NCBI RefSeq assembly: GCF_019448115.1
Contig: NZ_JAGFNY010000002.1
Coordinates: forward strand, 1-64,000
DNA: 64,000 nt
Reading direction: 5' to 3'
Source of the DNA: Succinivibrio faecicola
Lineage (GTDB): Bacteria > Pseudomonadota > Gammaproteobacteria > Enterobacterales > Succinivibrionaceae
The notes under the pieces: generated by a model
The model's database searches: none
The model's input: only the letters and a program-made list of their open reading frames with translations
What the model was told of the DNA's origin: nothing
Made by a program: the position numbers and the translations under genes
Shown here: positions 1 to 8,644 of the stretch, piece by piece
Layout of the letters: each line of letters begins with the position of its first letter
How positions within the stretch are numbered: the stretch's first letter is position 1

Positions 1-56
1 TCTCTTTGTTATTTAAGTAATTTTACTTTACTGCAATACTTTTTATATTTTATTAT

Positions 57-152
57 TTGACAAGTATATTTTTTATTGTATACTTTAAATGTAAGGTTAA
101 CAAAAATAAGTTTTTTCTTACGTTTCTTCTTATAACCTCCTGTTAACCTTAC
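57..152 (+). promoter_or_regulatory. Sigma70-type promoter plus leader inverted repeat
   Basis: A -35 TTGACA (57-62), a 16-bp spacer and a -10 TATACT (79-84) predict a start near 91. Exactly there begins an 11-bp inverted repeat, GTAAGGTTAAC (91-101) and GTTAACCTTAC (142-152), with 40 bp between the arms. It lies in the 5' leader of the 870-aa gene and could be a paired operator or an RNA hairpin. The function is inferred; the bases are seen directly. Confidence 0.6.
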
Positions 153-235
153 ATCCCCCTCAAAAAAAATTCTAATTTTCCAAAATTATCGAAAATAAAC
201 TCAAAATGGATACTAGCGATCCGTAAGGAGCATTT

Positions 236-2848
236 ATGTTGGATTTTAATAACTGCTTTTATTTATATAGAAGTAACTATGAACTGAGTATTGTTGATAA
301 TTTCAGGATCATTGACGACAAGCAAATCGAACTGAATATAAAACACGCTGACAACTCAGTTTCAAATGAAATTGTAGACAAGAGTTTCATAACAAGCTTT
401 CTTAAAGCTCTCGACGAAAAAGAGTTAAATGATCTTATAAATAACAGAGACATCGCCATTGTAGAGAGAAAATTCTACTGTATAGCCCAAAACAATGAAA
501 TTTGTCTTGATATTCAGAACGTTATCGATGGAATAAATCAATCGATTTATGGTTACTGTCTGACAGATGGTGATTTTAATGAATACAGAGCTTTAATGTA
601 CTACTACGTCATTAAAAATTTCATTGAGTTTAATGTAATTAAAGTAGATACAAAAGTGTCTTTTGAAGCACTTCCATCAAAAAAGGACTGCATTTTAGCC
701 ATTCTAGAAGGTTTTTATGACTATATTTGCTATACAAATAAATCAGAGCTTATGCTAAAAGATCTTGAACAAATGACAAAAGCATATTTGAAGGCAAAAA
801 AGATCACCTATGCTAGAGCTTTGTGCAACGACTTTGCAAAACTTCATTTTGTAAAGAACTTCAATAAGTTGTCTGAATGTTCTAATTCTCAAAGAGAATT
901 ATATAAAGATGCAGCTTTCTATCTTGCAAAGAAAGGATATAAATCTGCAATGAAGATTTGCATAAACGGTCTTTTCTATGAAGAAAAATGGTGTGGTTCA
1001 GATGACAGGCGACTGTTTAGACTCCTTCACAATTCTTTATACAGTTGCAAAAGAGAGATGAGAGAAAACAATGGAGAATGCACCGACAGCATGTTCAGTG
1101 AATACTATGTTCTTTTAAGCAAGGTTTATCTTAGAAACAGCAAAGATACAAATGATTATAAGGACATGGCAAAATGCATTCTAAATGAGGCTATACAAAT
1201 GGGTTTTGATACTGCAAAGATCTATTTAAAAGAGATTGAAGATAAAGAAAAAGCTGACATACAGAATAAAGCGTTTTCAGATAAAAACATTTATTCATAC
1301 ATAACTGTAAATGACATTACCTGTGAAGAAATAGCCAAAAAAGAATTTTTAGAAGGAAAATTCGATAATGCCTTTGCTCTGCTTATGTTAAGAGAGTCTG
1401 AGTATTATGAAAACTTTGCAAGAAGAGCTAATTTAAGTTTCGGCTTTTATCAATGCATGTATTTCTCAGCTCAATCTTGCATGATTGCATTAAGAGCACT
1501 TCTTTACAAAATGCAAAATAATGAAGAGAAAAAAGACAGAGCTCTATTTGACTCAATTTTAAGCATATTAAAAAAACTGATGAAAGTACGTGATTTTGAT
1601 GAGCCAAAATACAGGATCATTGAAAATAGCAGAGGCTTTTACTATCTACTTAAATATTCTCTATTTAAGAATGATTATATGAAACTAGTTGTTAACGGCG
1701 ATTGTATAACTGTCACAAGATACAATGCTGATGGCCAAAAATTACCTGTTTTTATCACCTGCAAAAAGTGCTGGTACTTTGGTTTTGAAGATTCTCTTGT
1801 ATTAAATATTAAGAACAAAAATGCAAATAAGAATCTATTAGAGAAAAAAGAAATAATTTTTGATGAAGTACACAGCGATTACCTCTCTTATAAAGGAGAA
1901 AAAGTATGTTCAATCGAAAATCTAAAGTTTGAATATATTCCACCATATCAGATTGATTTTTCAAAAGGCTATGAAACTATGAAAGAAAACTGCCTACCAT
2001 TTGATGAGACTGTAAGAAAAGATTTAGGTTCACAAATAGATGGCAAAGATAGAAAAACAGCTGATGCACTTAATAAAGCATATACAGTTATTGAAAAAGA
2101 AAAGAATTCATCCTGGAAGATAAAAGAATACTATCTTCATAAAAAAGATGGAAAATCTTATTTTAGTTCAAAAAACGGATCTCTTTTTAATAAGGGTAGT
2201 GCTTTACAAACTAAAGGTACTCAGACAGGATTAGAATTTTCAAAAGATGAATTTGAAAAGCTACCTAATTTAGATGAGGATACACTCTCAATGCTTTTAG
2301 CATGTCCTACAGAAAAGATGATTGACGATTTTTTAAGTCATGAATACCTGTTAACACAGACAATGTATGCCGATATCGAATCGATGATAAGTAGCTTTGT
2401 ATATTTACAGAAAATTGATAAAAAACACAGATGTGAGTACAAGAAGATCATCAAATTTTACTGTGCAAATGCAATGTTCTGTTTTCCTGAAAAGCTAGAA
2501 GAACAATTTAGAGATGACGGTGTAAGTACCTACGATCTTGTTGAAGAGTTCCTCTTCTTAATAGATCAGGATGAGCTGAGTTTATGTTCATCATTTGTTG
2601 AAAAGCTTGAACTTATAAAGGATGGAAAGGATTTTAGTGCTATCGAAAGTAAAAAATACACACCTTCGCAGAAACTAAAAAGAATTAGAGAAATTGCAGA
2701 TGAAGAGCCGATGTTTGCAAGCAGCCTTAGCAAAGAAGCTGATAGGAATTTAATCAGAGCATTTTTAAAAGAAATAGAACAAACCCACCCTGAGGATTAT
2801 AAATATTTCAAGAACTCTGAAATGAACGAAATATATGAGGTGATCTGA
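236..2848 (+). CDS. Large cytosolic protein of unknown function (870 aa)
   Basis: I do not recognise the family. The ATG is preceded by AAGGAG with 5-nt spacing, which fixes the start. There is no signal peptide and no membrane segment, so it is probably cytosolic. The N-terminal ~100 residues are mixed beta/alpha. Roughly residues 150-480 are helical with aromatic/alanine spacing that recalls TPR or Sel1-like helical hairpins, without a clear consensus. Residues ~490-600 look beta-rich, and the C-terminus is charged and helical. The next gene on the same strand is another large unknown of similar composition, so the two may form a functional pair, although each has its own upstream region. 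The coding region is clear from length and codon use. Confidence 0.85.
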   Translation: MLDFNNCFYLYRSNYELSIVDNFRIIDDKQIELNIKHADNSVSNEIVDKSFITSFLKALDEKELNDLINNRDIAIVERKFYCIAQNNEICLDIQNVIDGINQSIYGYCLTDGDFNEYRALMYYYVIKNFIEFNVIKVDTKVSFEALPSKKDCILAILEGFYDYICYTNKSELMLKDLEQMTKAYLKAKKITYARALCNDFAKLHFVKNFNKLSECSNSQRELYKDAAFYLAKKGYKSAMKICINGLFYEEKWCGSDDRRLFRLLHNSLYSCKREMRENNGECTDSMFSEYYVLLSKVYLRNSKDTNDYKDMAKCILNEAIQMGFDTAKIYLKEIEDKEKADIQNKAFSDKNIYSYITVNDITCEEIAKKEFLEGKFDNAFALLMLRESEYYENFARRANLSFGFYQCMYFSAQSCMIALRALLYKMQNNEEKKDRALFDSILSILKKLMKVRDFDEPKYRIIENSRGFYYLLKYSLFKNDYMKLVVNGDCITVTRYNADGQKLPVFITCKKCWYFGFEDSLVLNIKNKNANKNLLEKKEIIFDEVHSDYLSYKGEKVCSIENLKFEYIPPYQIDFSKGYETMKENCLPFDETVRKDLGSQIDGKDRKTADALNKAYTVIEKEKNSSWKIKEYYLHKKDGKSYFSSKNGSLFNKGSALQTKGTQTGLEFSKDEFEKLPNLDEDTLSMLLACPTEKMIDDFLSHEYLLTQTMYADIESMISSFVYLQKIDKKHRCEYKKIIKFYCANAMFCFPEKLEEQFRDDGVSTYDLVEEFLFLIDQDELSLCSSFVEKLELIKDGKDFSAIESKKYTPSQKLKRIREIADEEPMFASSLSKEADRNLIRAFLKEIEQTHPEDYKYFKNSEMNEIYEVI

Positions 2849-2893
2849 TTATATAAGTTCAGGTAAATGATCTTTTAAAGATCTAAATCATTT

Positions 2894-2975
2894 AGTTTGC
2901 AACTTCTTAGATAAAAGCATTTTATACACAAAGAAAACAAAATACTAACAAGTAAATTCTCAGATGTTGCAAACT
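2894..2975 (+). promoter_or_regulatory. Widely spaced 10-bp inverted repeat upstream of the 601-aa gene
   Basis: AGTTTGCAAC (2894-2903) is repeated inverted as GTTGCAAACT (2966-2975), a perfect match, with 62 bp between the arms. It sits directly upstream of the next start codon (3007). A separate compact dyad, GATCTTT-T-AAAGATC flanked by AAAT and ATTT, lies at about 2866-2893. Either could be a regulatory site or a structured RNA. Confidence 0.45.
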
Positions 2976-3006
2976 TTAATTTACTCTAACAGAATAAGGA
3001 ATTTTT

Positions 3007-4812
3007 ATGAATAATCTATTTTTTAGAATTAATGATCAGTGGTTAAGATACGATCTTGATAATTCAAAGCCAATTGCAATTCAGTCAAAAGATGATGGTA
3101 TCGATTTATCAGATAATATTTTCAAAGTAATTGAAGATGACAAGGAATGTTTAAGAAAACTTACTGATTTAGCATATGCTCCTGCATTTGGACTGAATGA
3201 ACTTATAGAAAATCCATCTGAAATAAAAAACGCACTGTGCTCTTTTAATTTAGCACAATCTGATAATTCTAAAGATTCTTTAACTTACCATGTCAGTGCT
3301 GCATTCTGCTGTGAAATAGATATAAATGACGAAATTCCAGTTACAGCAAAAGTATTTGAAAAAATACTGACAGAACTAAAAACTATCGATCAGAAACCAG
3401 GTGAAGCGTACTGCTCTTTACTCTTCTTTTTAAAAGAGTCCTACATTATAGAACTTTTGCAGATAAAGGATTACGGCTACGGATTTCCAAAGCTTACAGA
3501 TTTCTTTGATTTTGCAATGGATGCTGTTAATGAGAAGTTTACTCAAGGACACAATATATTTTTTGATACTTTTATAGAGTGTGCCCACAACATAGCATTC
3601 CATGATGAAAAACAGCCTGAAAAATTCAGTTTTTCAACTGATCTTGAGATGCAGTATTACACATCATCAATGACTTCATTATACGGTTTCGATCTTGAAC
3701 AGGCTCCTGATGAGGTTGTTCAAAGATTCAGAGACTGCATGGAATATTTAAGCTCTCAAGGTGATGCCTGTGGACTATATTATATTGGTAAGGTCAGTGT
3801 TCTTGATGGAAACAGAGTTTTTCCAAGAGATGTTAAAACAGGCGAAGAGTATCTGCATATTCTTCTAGAGGATTGCGATGATGAAGAATTCACTCATTCA
3901 GATGAGGTATGCACCTTGCTAGGTGATCTGTATAGTGCAGATAGCGAACTTGGTGAAGCTGATTACGATAAGGCCTTTAAGTACTATTCCATTGCAGAAA
4001 AATATGGTTCTAAAATGGCAATTAACAGTATATTCAAGTTGCTGCTAGATGACCGTATTGAGCACATACCAAGTTCTCTTGTAGAGAAATATTCTGATCT
4101 TTTAAAGAAAGAAATCACAGACAGCTCATTCTTTTTATTTAAAGCTGCTAATGACTATGTTGCCGCAATGCTAGTATCACTTGGCGATGAGTGCAGAAAT
4201 AATGCTGATTATCTGGCAATTGCATGTTACGACTATGTTAAAGACAATTATCTTCTCAAGGCATTAAAGTACTACCTTGAAGCACAAAAATGCATTGAAC
4301 TTCTCATGAAAAAAGGCTTTGATTTCAATCTTGTTAAGCTCAACGATGATCTCGAATCAAAAATTGATGAAGTAAAAAGCATTCTAAAAGATAAATGCAA
4401 CCACAAAGAGATCACTATCAACACAGATAAAATACTTGAAAAATTTGACTATATCGTGCCACTTATGAAGCAATCTGGTTTGTCTTTTATGTTTGAGTAC
4501 AACAAAAATACAAAAGTGCTGAGCATTACTGCAGATAATACAGAATATCTAGATGATGTAAATTTCATCTGTTGCATACCTGAATGCTCATTTTGCGAAT
4601 ATGTTGACAGGATAATACTTAATGTAGACAACATAGACTTTCTTCCAAAAGATGAAAGATTTGATTTTGAAGATACAATCGAGGTTCCTTTTGATGCAAT
4701 TGATGGCTTTACCTTGAAGGAAGGTGATGAAGAAGTTGCAACAATAAATAAAACATTCACAATAAGGATCAGCGATCAGACTGCTAGCGAGTATGAAGTA
4801 GAAAATTCATAA
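3007..4812 (+). CDS. Sel1-like repeat protein of unknown function (601 aa)
   Basis: A cytosolic protein with no signal peptide or membrane helix. Residues ~245-345 contain Sel1/TPR-like helical repeats: GDACGLYYIGK, a CTLLGDLY segment and DYDKAFKYYSIAEKYGS. This suggests a protein-protein scaffold, as is usual for Sel1 proteins. The C-terminal ~120 residues are beta-rich and acidic. The start has AAGGAA seven bases upstream. The N-terminus (NNLFFRINDQ) weakly resembles that of the preceding 870-aa protein, so the two may be distant paralogues; this is inference. No enzymatic motif was seen. Confidence 0.8.
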   Translation: MNNLFFRINDQWLRYDLDNSKPIAIQSKDDGIDLSDNIFKVIEDDKECLRKLTDLAYAPAFGLNELIENPSEIKNALCSFNLAQSDNSKDSLTYHVSAAFCCEIDINDEIPVTAKVFEKILTELKTIDQKPGEAYCSLLFFLKESYIIELLQIKDYGYGFPKLTDFFDFAMDAVNEKFTQGHNIFFDTFIECAHNIAFHDEKQPEKFSFSTDLEMQYYTSSMTSLYGFDLEQAPDEVVQRFRDCMEYLSSQGDACGLYYIGKVSVLDGNRVFPRDVKTGEEYLHILLEDCDDEEFTHSDEVCTLLGDLYSADSELGEADYDKAFKYYSIAEKYGSKMAINSIFKLLLDDRIEHIPSSLVEKYSDLLKKEITDSSFFLFKAANDYVAAMLVSLGDECRNNADYLAIACYDYVKDNYLLKALKYYLEAQKCIELLMKKGFDFNLVKLNDDLESKIDEVKSILKDKCNHKEITINTDKILEKFDYIVPLMKQSGLSFMFEYNKNTKVLSITADNTEYLDDVNFICCIPECSFCEYVDRIILNVDNIDFLPKDERFDFEDTIEVPFDAIDGFTLKEGDEEVATINKTFTIRISDQTASEYEVENS

Positions 4813-4833
4813 AAAAAATTTTGCAATGACCTA

Positions 4834-4861
4834 TTGATTCTGTAAGAAAAATTAGTATAAT
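4834..4861 (+). promoter_or_regulatory. Promoter of the tRNA-Gly/tRNA-Leu unit
   Basis: TTGATT (4834-4839), a 16-bp spacer and TATAAT (4856-4861), followed 25 bp later by the tRNA-Gly gene. This is a good sigma70 match on the tRNA strand. Confidence 0.6.
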
Positions 4862-4885
4862 TTCCCGCGTTGACTGGATATCAGA

Positions 4886-4961
4886 GCGGGAATAGCTCAG
4901 TTGGTAGAGCATAACCTTGCCATGGTTAGGGTCGCGAGTTCGAACCTCGTTTCCCGCTCCA
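4886..4961 (+). tRNA. tRNA-Gly (anticodon GCC)
   Basis: A 76-nt cloverleaf with acceptor GCGGGAA/TTCCCGC, an anticodon stem TAACC/GGTTA around loop TTGCCAT, a T-loop TTCGAAC and an encoded CCA end. The anticodon GCC reads GGC and GGT. Confidence 0.97.
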
Positions 4962-5002
4962 GATTACAGTAACCTTCCTTTTACAGCTTTATGCTGTTTT
5001 TT

Positions 5003-5092
5003 GCCCAGGTGGTGAAATTGGTAGACACAAGGGACTTAAAATCCCTCGGAACTTATACTTCCGTGTCGGTTCGACTCCGACCCCGGGCACCA
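5003..5092 (+). tRNA. tRNA-Leu (anticodon TAA)
   Basis: A 90-nt class II tRNA with a long variable arm. The anticodon stem AGGGA/TCCCT encloses CTTAAAA, giving TAA, and CCA is encoded. The acceptor stem GCCCAGG against CCCGGGC leaves an A-C mismatch at the fifth pair. The first ~26 nt equal those of tRNA-Leu(GAG) at 12211-12295, where the stem is fully paired. Confidence 0.96.
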
Positions 5093-5437
5093 CTTTAAAT
5101 CCCAGACATTTGATTAAAATCGTAAGTATATTTATTACATTTCCTTTGATTGATTCAAAAAGATAGTCGCTATACATGATTTCTCTATTTAATCATTCAC
5201 TCTGATATAAGAATATAATTAGTGTGACATTAGGCATAAAAAAAAATGCGAATTATATTGCGTTCTACATTAGAAAAAATTTGTGACTTTCTTCTAAGTC
5301 TTTGAAATAAAAAGCTCTTTTTTTAACCAATTTCATTAAAATATTCAGATAACTTTTGCAAACCTGAATAATTGCATTTTTATATGCAAACGTTTGTATT
5401 CTTATCTATATAAAAAAAATAAATAGAACTAGGCTAT
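5093..5437. other. 345-bp intergenic region before the GPH transporter
   Basis: No gene was found. The only reading frame across it is antisense to tRNA-Leu. It holds the operator-like palindrome at 5385-5398 and a weak AGG ribosome-binding site at 5431 for the transporter. Confidence 0.5.
5385..5398. promoter_or_regulatory. LacI/PurR-type operator
   Basis: The sequence TGCAAACGTTTGTA contains the perfect palindrome CAAACGTTTG (5387-5396) with a central CG. This is the hallmark of LacI/GalR-family operators and is close to the known PurR box. It lies 42 bp upstream of the transporter start, so it probably controls that gene. Which regulator binds is not known. Confidence 0.55.
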
Positions 5438-6823
5438 ATGGCGGTTATCACTTTAAAGAACAATCCATATAAACCACTTCCTATAGGACTTTTTGAAAAT
5501 ATTGCCTATGGAATGGGTGATTTTGCAAGCTGTATGCTCTATGTAGGAGCGCAGACTTTCCTAATGTACTATTACACCGAATTTGCTGGCGTGAATATGG
5601 CAATTGTTGCTCTTATCATGCTGTTTTCAAGAATTTTTGACGGTGTTACAGACATCATTATGGGACATATCATTGAGCATACTAACTCCCCTCTTGGAAA
5701 AGCAAGAAGCTGGATCTTCAAAATGCTCATTCCCTTTATACTTGGTTCAACTCTCCTCTTCTCAGTTCCTCAAGGATGGAATGATGTCTCAAAGCTCATC
5801 TATATATTCTTTACATACAACTTTACAATGAGCTGTGTGTATACAGCAATTAACCTGCCATATGGTGCAATGAGCGCATCAATGACACAGGATCAAAAAC
5901 AGAGAACTATTCTTGTTCTTTTCAGAATGGTACTTGCTGCAGCTGGTCAGGCTCTGATTGTTAACATCACCATGCCTCTTGTTAATTTCTTCGGTGCTGA
6001 TGCAAAAGCCTGGACATATACATTCTTGATCGTTGGTTTTGCAGGCTCAATTATTTTCTTTTTTACTTTCTTATTGTGCCATGAAAGAGTTCAAGCAAAA
6101 GAGACCATTAAAAATGACGGTGTAGCTGATTCACTAAAGTGTCTGTTCTCTAACAAGTACTGGCTGATGCTGACAATTGCATTCTTCTGTGTATATACAG
6201 CAGACGTTACTTTCAATACTGTAAATATCTACTACTGCAAATATTACCTTTCAGATGACGGTCTTGTAGGTATTTTTGGTACCATCTTCAATATATCAAG
6301 ACTGGTTGTAATGATTGCAATAATACCAATCCTTGTACGTTATATATGTAAACGAAACATGCTTCTTTTTGCATGTGTTCTTATGATAATTTCGGTATCA
6401 TTCCGTCTTGCAATGCCATACAGCATGAATGCATTTTACGCAGGCTCACTTTTCTGGGGACTAGGTCAGGGTTTTGCTATGGCTAATCTGTATGCAATGA
6501 TCCCTGATACTGTTGAATATGGTGAATACAAAGATGGTGTGAGACATGAAGGATACATTTATGCAGGTGCATCTTTCAGCTCTAAGGTTGCAGGTGGTTT
6601 TGGACCTGTAATCATGGGATTCATTTTAAGTCTTGCAGGCTATATACCAAATGCACAGATTCAGCAGGAGAATGCTTCACAGGCTATTCTTTTGACCAGC
6701 ACTCTGGTTCCTATGATTATTCTTTTAGTTGCAATTATTGCAATGTCTAAATACCGTCTTGATAAAGAATACACTCAAATTCTTGAAGAAATTAAATTAA
6801 GAAAACAAAAAGATTTCTTCTAA
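5438..6823 (+). CDS. GPH-family (MelB/XynB-type) sugar:cation symporter
   Basis: A 461-aa integral membrane protein with about 12 hydrophobic segments. It has the features of the glycoside-pentoside-hexuronide:cation symporter family: an N-terminal YGMGDFAS motif, the loop FSRIFDGVTDIIMG with its conserved aspartates, then PLGKARSW, and in the second half IPDTVEYGEYKDGVRHEG. Family members import melibiose, xylosides, glucuronides or related glycosides with H+ or Na+. The exact substrate cannot be read from sequence, and no glycosidase is adjacent. It is monocistronic, with a LacI-type palindrome upstream and a terminator downstream. Confidence 0.9.
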   Translation: MAVITLKNNPYKPLPIGLFENIAYGMGDFASCMLYVGAQTFLMYYYTEFAGVNMAIVALIMLFSRIFDGVTDIIMGHIIEHTNSPLGKARSWIFKMLIPFILGSTLLFSVPQGWNDVSKLIYIFFTYNFTMSCVYTAINLPYGAMSASMTQDQKQRTILVLFRMVLAAAGQALIVNITMPLVNFFGADAKAWTYTFLIVGFAGSIIFFFTFLLCHERVQAKETIKNDGVADSLKCLFSNKYWLMLTIAFFCVYTADVTFNTVNIYYCKYYLSDDGLVGIFGTIFNISRLVVMIAIIPILVRYICKRNMLLFACVLMIISVSFRLAMPYSMNAFYAGSLFWGLGQGFAMANLYAMIPDTVEYGEYKDGVRHEGYIYAGASFSSKVAGGFGPVIMGFILSLAGYIPNAQIQQENASQAILLTSTLVPMIILLVAIIAMSKYRLDKEYTQILEEIKLRKQKDFF

Positions 6824-6834
6824 GATCAATTAAG

Positions 6835-6866
6835 CTCTGCAGATTGTTGATTCTGCAGAGTTATTT
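6835..6866 (+). terminator. Rho-independent terminator of the GPH transporter
   Basis: The stem CTCTGCAGA (6835-6843) pairs perfectly with TCTGCAGAG (6852-6860), followed by TTATTTTT. Confidence 0.8.
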
Positions 6867-7020
6867 TTCATGATAAACCTTATATGGACATACCAAAAAT
6901 CGTCATGGATATTGTAAATAGTGGACTCTCAATATAATGAATGTGCTTCTTTAACTCAACTAAAAAAACGACTTCTTTATTTTGAACTAAGGATCTGTTA
7001 GCGGAATTAATTATCCCATA

Positions 7021-7164
7021 TTAAAATATATACGAAGATAATAATATGGCACGCAAAAATAAGTATTCATGTTAAAAATCTATTCAAGATGATCCGGTTT
7101 TTTGGGTACAAAAGACGGATCAACTTCGCATGATATTGACGGATCACTTTCGTGATTTTTAACA
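7021..7164. repeat. 144-bp direct repeat, copy A
   Basis: About 141 of 144 bases are identical to copy B at 10696-10839, in the same orientation. Each copy contains ATGGCACGC followed by a frame that stops after nine codons, and two internal motifs, GACGGATCAACTT and GACGGATCACTTT. Iterated motifs near an end recall the multiple terminal repeats of IS21-type elements, so this may be a solo IS end. That family assignment is a guess. Confidence 0.8.
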
Positions 7165-7178
7165 ATACATTAAAAAAA

Positions 7179-7340
7179 ATGAATATCACCAAACTTACAT
7201 CACGTAGAGCACTCTACACCGGTAGTTTTACCAGAACAGAAATAACTGATGTTTTACACAGGATCTTATCAGTCAGATTTGATTGCGAGCTTATCCCCGC
7301 CAGAGATATGAAAGAGGCTTTAAAAGCATCTAAAAAATAA
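7179..7340 (+). pseudogene. Short basic ORF abutting repeat A; possible transposase C-terminal remnant
   Basis: A 53-codon frame beginning with ATG 15 bp after repeat A, encoding a basic peptide (ITKLTSRRALYTGSF near its start, ending LKASKK). There is no convincing ribosome-binding site. Its position against a repeat junction and its size suggest the surviving 3' end of a longer gene, perhaps a transposase. I cannot name the family. It is followed by an imperfect hairpin at 7366-7402. Confidence 0.35.
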
Positions 7341-7365
7341 GAAAAAAATTTTTTCTGATTAAAAA

Positions 7366-7402
7366 TATTACTACAAGTTAAAATGACTAACTTGTTGTAA
7401 TA
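7366..7402. repeat. Imperfect 15-bp hairpin
   Basis: The arm at 7366-7380 (TATTACTACAAGTTA) pairs with the arm at 7388-7402 (TAACTTGTTGTAATA) at 14 of 15 positions across a 7-base loop. It lies between the remnant ORF and the NYN gene. It could be a terminator-like structure without a strong T-run, or an element end. Confidence 0.5.
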
Positions 7403-7510
7403 TAAAGATTTTAAGCTGTAACTGTAAAAATCGAGATTATAGCAAAGTCCGCATTATAAAAAGTGGTGTAGCTAGACGAATTTCGGGCGCCTTGCCACCC
7501 GAGAACGATT

Positions 7511-8203
7511 TTATGCCGTCACAGTACCTTGTGAAACATCTTGTTTTGCTTCTTTGTTTGTTCTACCTGGCTTATTATATGATTGTAATCCATCAATATG
7601 CTCAAATAAATCATCTGCGACAGGATGCCAGAGAGGATCAAGAACAAAATCAATACCTTCTCTTCTTGCTAATTTTGCAGCAGGAACAAAATCACTATCA
7701 CCAGCAATAAGGATAATCTGATCAACTTGTTTTTTTAGAGCCAAGGAAGTAATGTCAATGCCAATACGCATATCAACACCCTTCTGTTTTGCATTTATTC
7801 TTAAATCGTCTTCTGTTAACTCAGAAAAATTTTTATCTCCTCTAAAGAGTTTCTTTAAAACATCCTCTTTCAAAACATACTGAGGAGCTTCAGATAACCT
7901 TCCCATACGTAAAGCAAACTTTCTTCTATGCTTTAATTCATCATAAAAAGCTTCCGTCCACTTAAATACGTCTGACTTTCTGAAATTAACAGTCTTTCCT
8001 GTAATAGGATTAAAAATATTATCTGTAAGCCATGGACAATCATAATAAAAGACTCTATACAGATATGAATTACCTACATGTTTATGACAATAAGATTCAA
8101 GCTCATCAGCTCTTTCTTTTGCAGACTTTTCTCCCCATAAAGATTTTGCTCTTTTTCTGTAAAATCCACCATCTACAAGAATAGCTGTTCTGATTTTGTC
8201 CAT
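7511..8203 (-). CDS. NYN-domain (LabA/DUF88-like) putative nuclease
   Basis: About 230 aa with the NYN/PIN-like fold. An N-terminal ILVDGGFY strand carries the first metal-binding aspartate, the middle is helical, and IAGDSDFVPAAKLARREG is the conserved GDSDF motif of the family. NYN proteins are usually Mg2+-dependent ribonucleases or RNA-binding proteins, often carried on mobile islands. I chose the ATG at 8203 (MDKIRTAI) because the preceding GGAATA is the only plausible ribosome-binding site; an upstream in-frame ATG at 8218 is possible. A strong hairpin lies just upstream. The last codons include a 14-bp motif also found after the GNAT gene at 11177-11190. Confidence 0.85.
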   Translation of the reverse strand: MDKIRTAILVDGGFYRKRAKSLWGEKSAKERADELESYCHKHVGNSYLYRVFYYDCPWLTDNIFNPITGKTVNFRKSDVFKWTEAFYDELKHRRKFALRMGRLSEAPQYVLKEDVLKKLFRGDKNFSELTEDDLRINAKQKGVDMRIGIDITSLALKKQVDQIILIAGDSDFVPAAKLARREGIDFVLDPLWHPVADDLFEHIDGLQSYNKPGRTNKEAKQDVSQGTVTA

Positions 8204-8226
8204 AAAACAATATTCCATATACTATA

Positions 8227-8278
8227 AGACCTCGACTTCGTCACTTCTCTGAGAGTGAGAGGACTAATGTCGAGGTCT
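8227..8278. repeat. Long hairpin upstream of the NYN gene
   Basis: AGACCTCGAC (8227-8236) pairs perfectly with GTCGAGGTCT (8269-8278). The 32-base interior has a nested partial stem with TCACT and AGTGA arms. It is GC-rich compared with its surroundings and lies 24 bp before the first possible NYN start codon, so it would form in the NYN 5' leader or mark an element end. Confidence 0.7.
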
Positions 8279-8359
8279 GAAACTTTATTTACTAAAAAGA
8301 TTACAGCAAAAAATAAAAATGTCAATATATTAGGATAAAAAAACATAACTTAGGACAAG

Positions 8360-8635
8360 TCAGAAATTCTCCATAAACTGCTGATACATTTTGTCTTTGA
8401 ATTTAGAGTTCCGTTCCTCAGACTTTTGCAAATCCTGCTCATAAAGAAAGGTCTTTGGTTCATTGCTTTTAAACGGTTCTATTCCCAGAAGCCATTTTGC
8501 TGCAATGGTTGGATCTTTATGAGCGCGCATATAATGTCTGCAGAGTATTCTCTTCTTCTGATAAGAAACACCGCGCTCTTTACAGAATAAGCTCATTGAG
8601 CGATAACACTTGCCTTCAAATTCAAACACCTTCAT
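8360..8635 (-). CDS. Small protein of unknown function (91 aa)
   Basis: A basic 91-aa protein with a segment (CKERGVSYQKKRILCRHYMR) that resembles a small helix-turn-helix. The rest is lysine-rich and probably helical. It starts 9 bp after the stop of the chimeric transposase on the same strand and may be co-transcribed with it. I do not recognise the family. Its position inside the direct-repeat-flanked island suggests passenger status. Confidence 0.5.
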   Translation of the reverse strand: MKVFEFEGKCYRSMSLFCKERGVSYQKKRILCRHYMRAHKDPTIAAKWLLGIEPFKSNEPKTFLYEQDLQKSEERNSKFKDKMYQQFMENF

Positions 8636-8644
8636 TCATGATCC

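Noticed and set aside
4989-5177. Minus-strand ORF over tRNA-Leu(UAA) containing GVGVEPTRKYKF
   Set aside because: It is the antisense translation of a tRNA gene, a well-known false protein.
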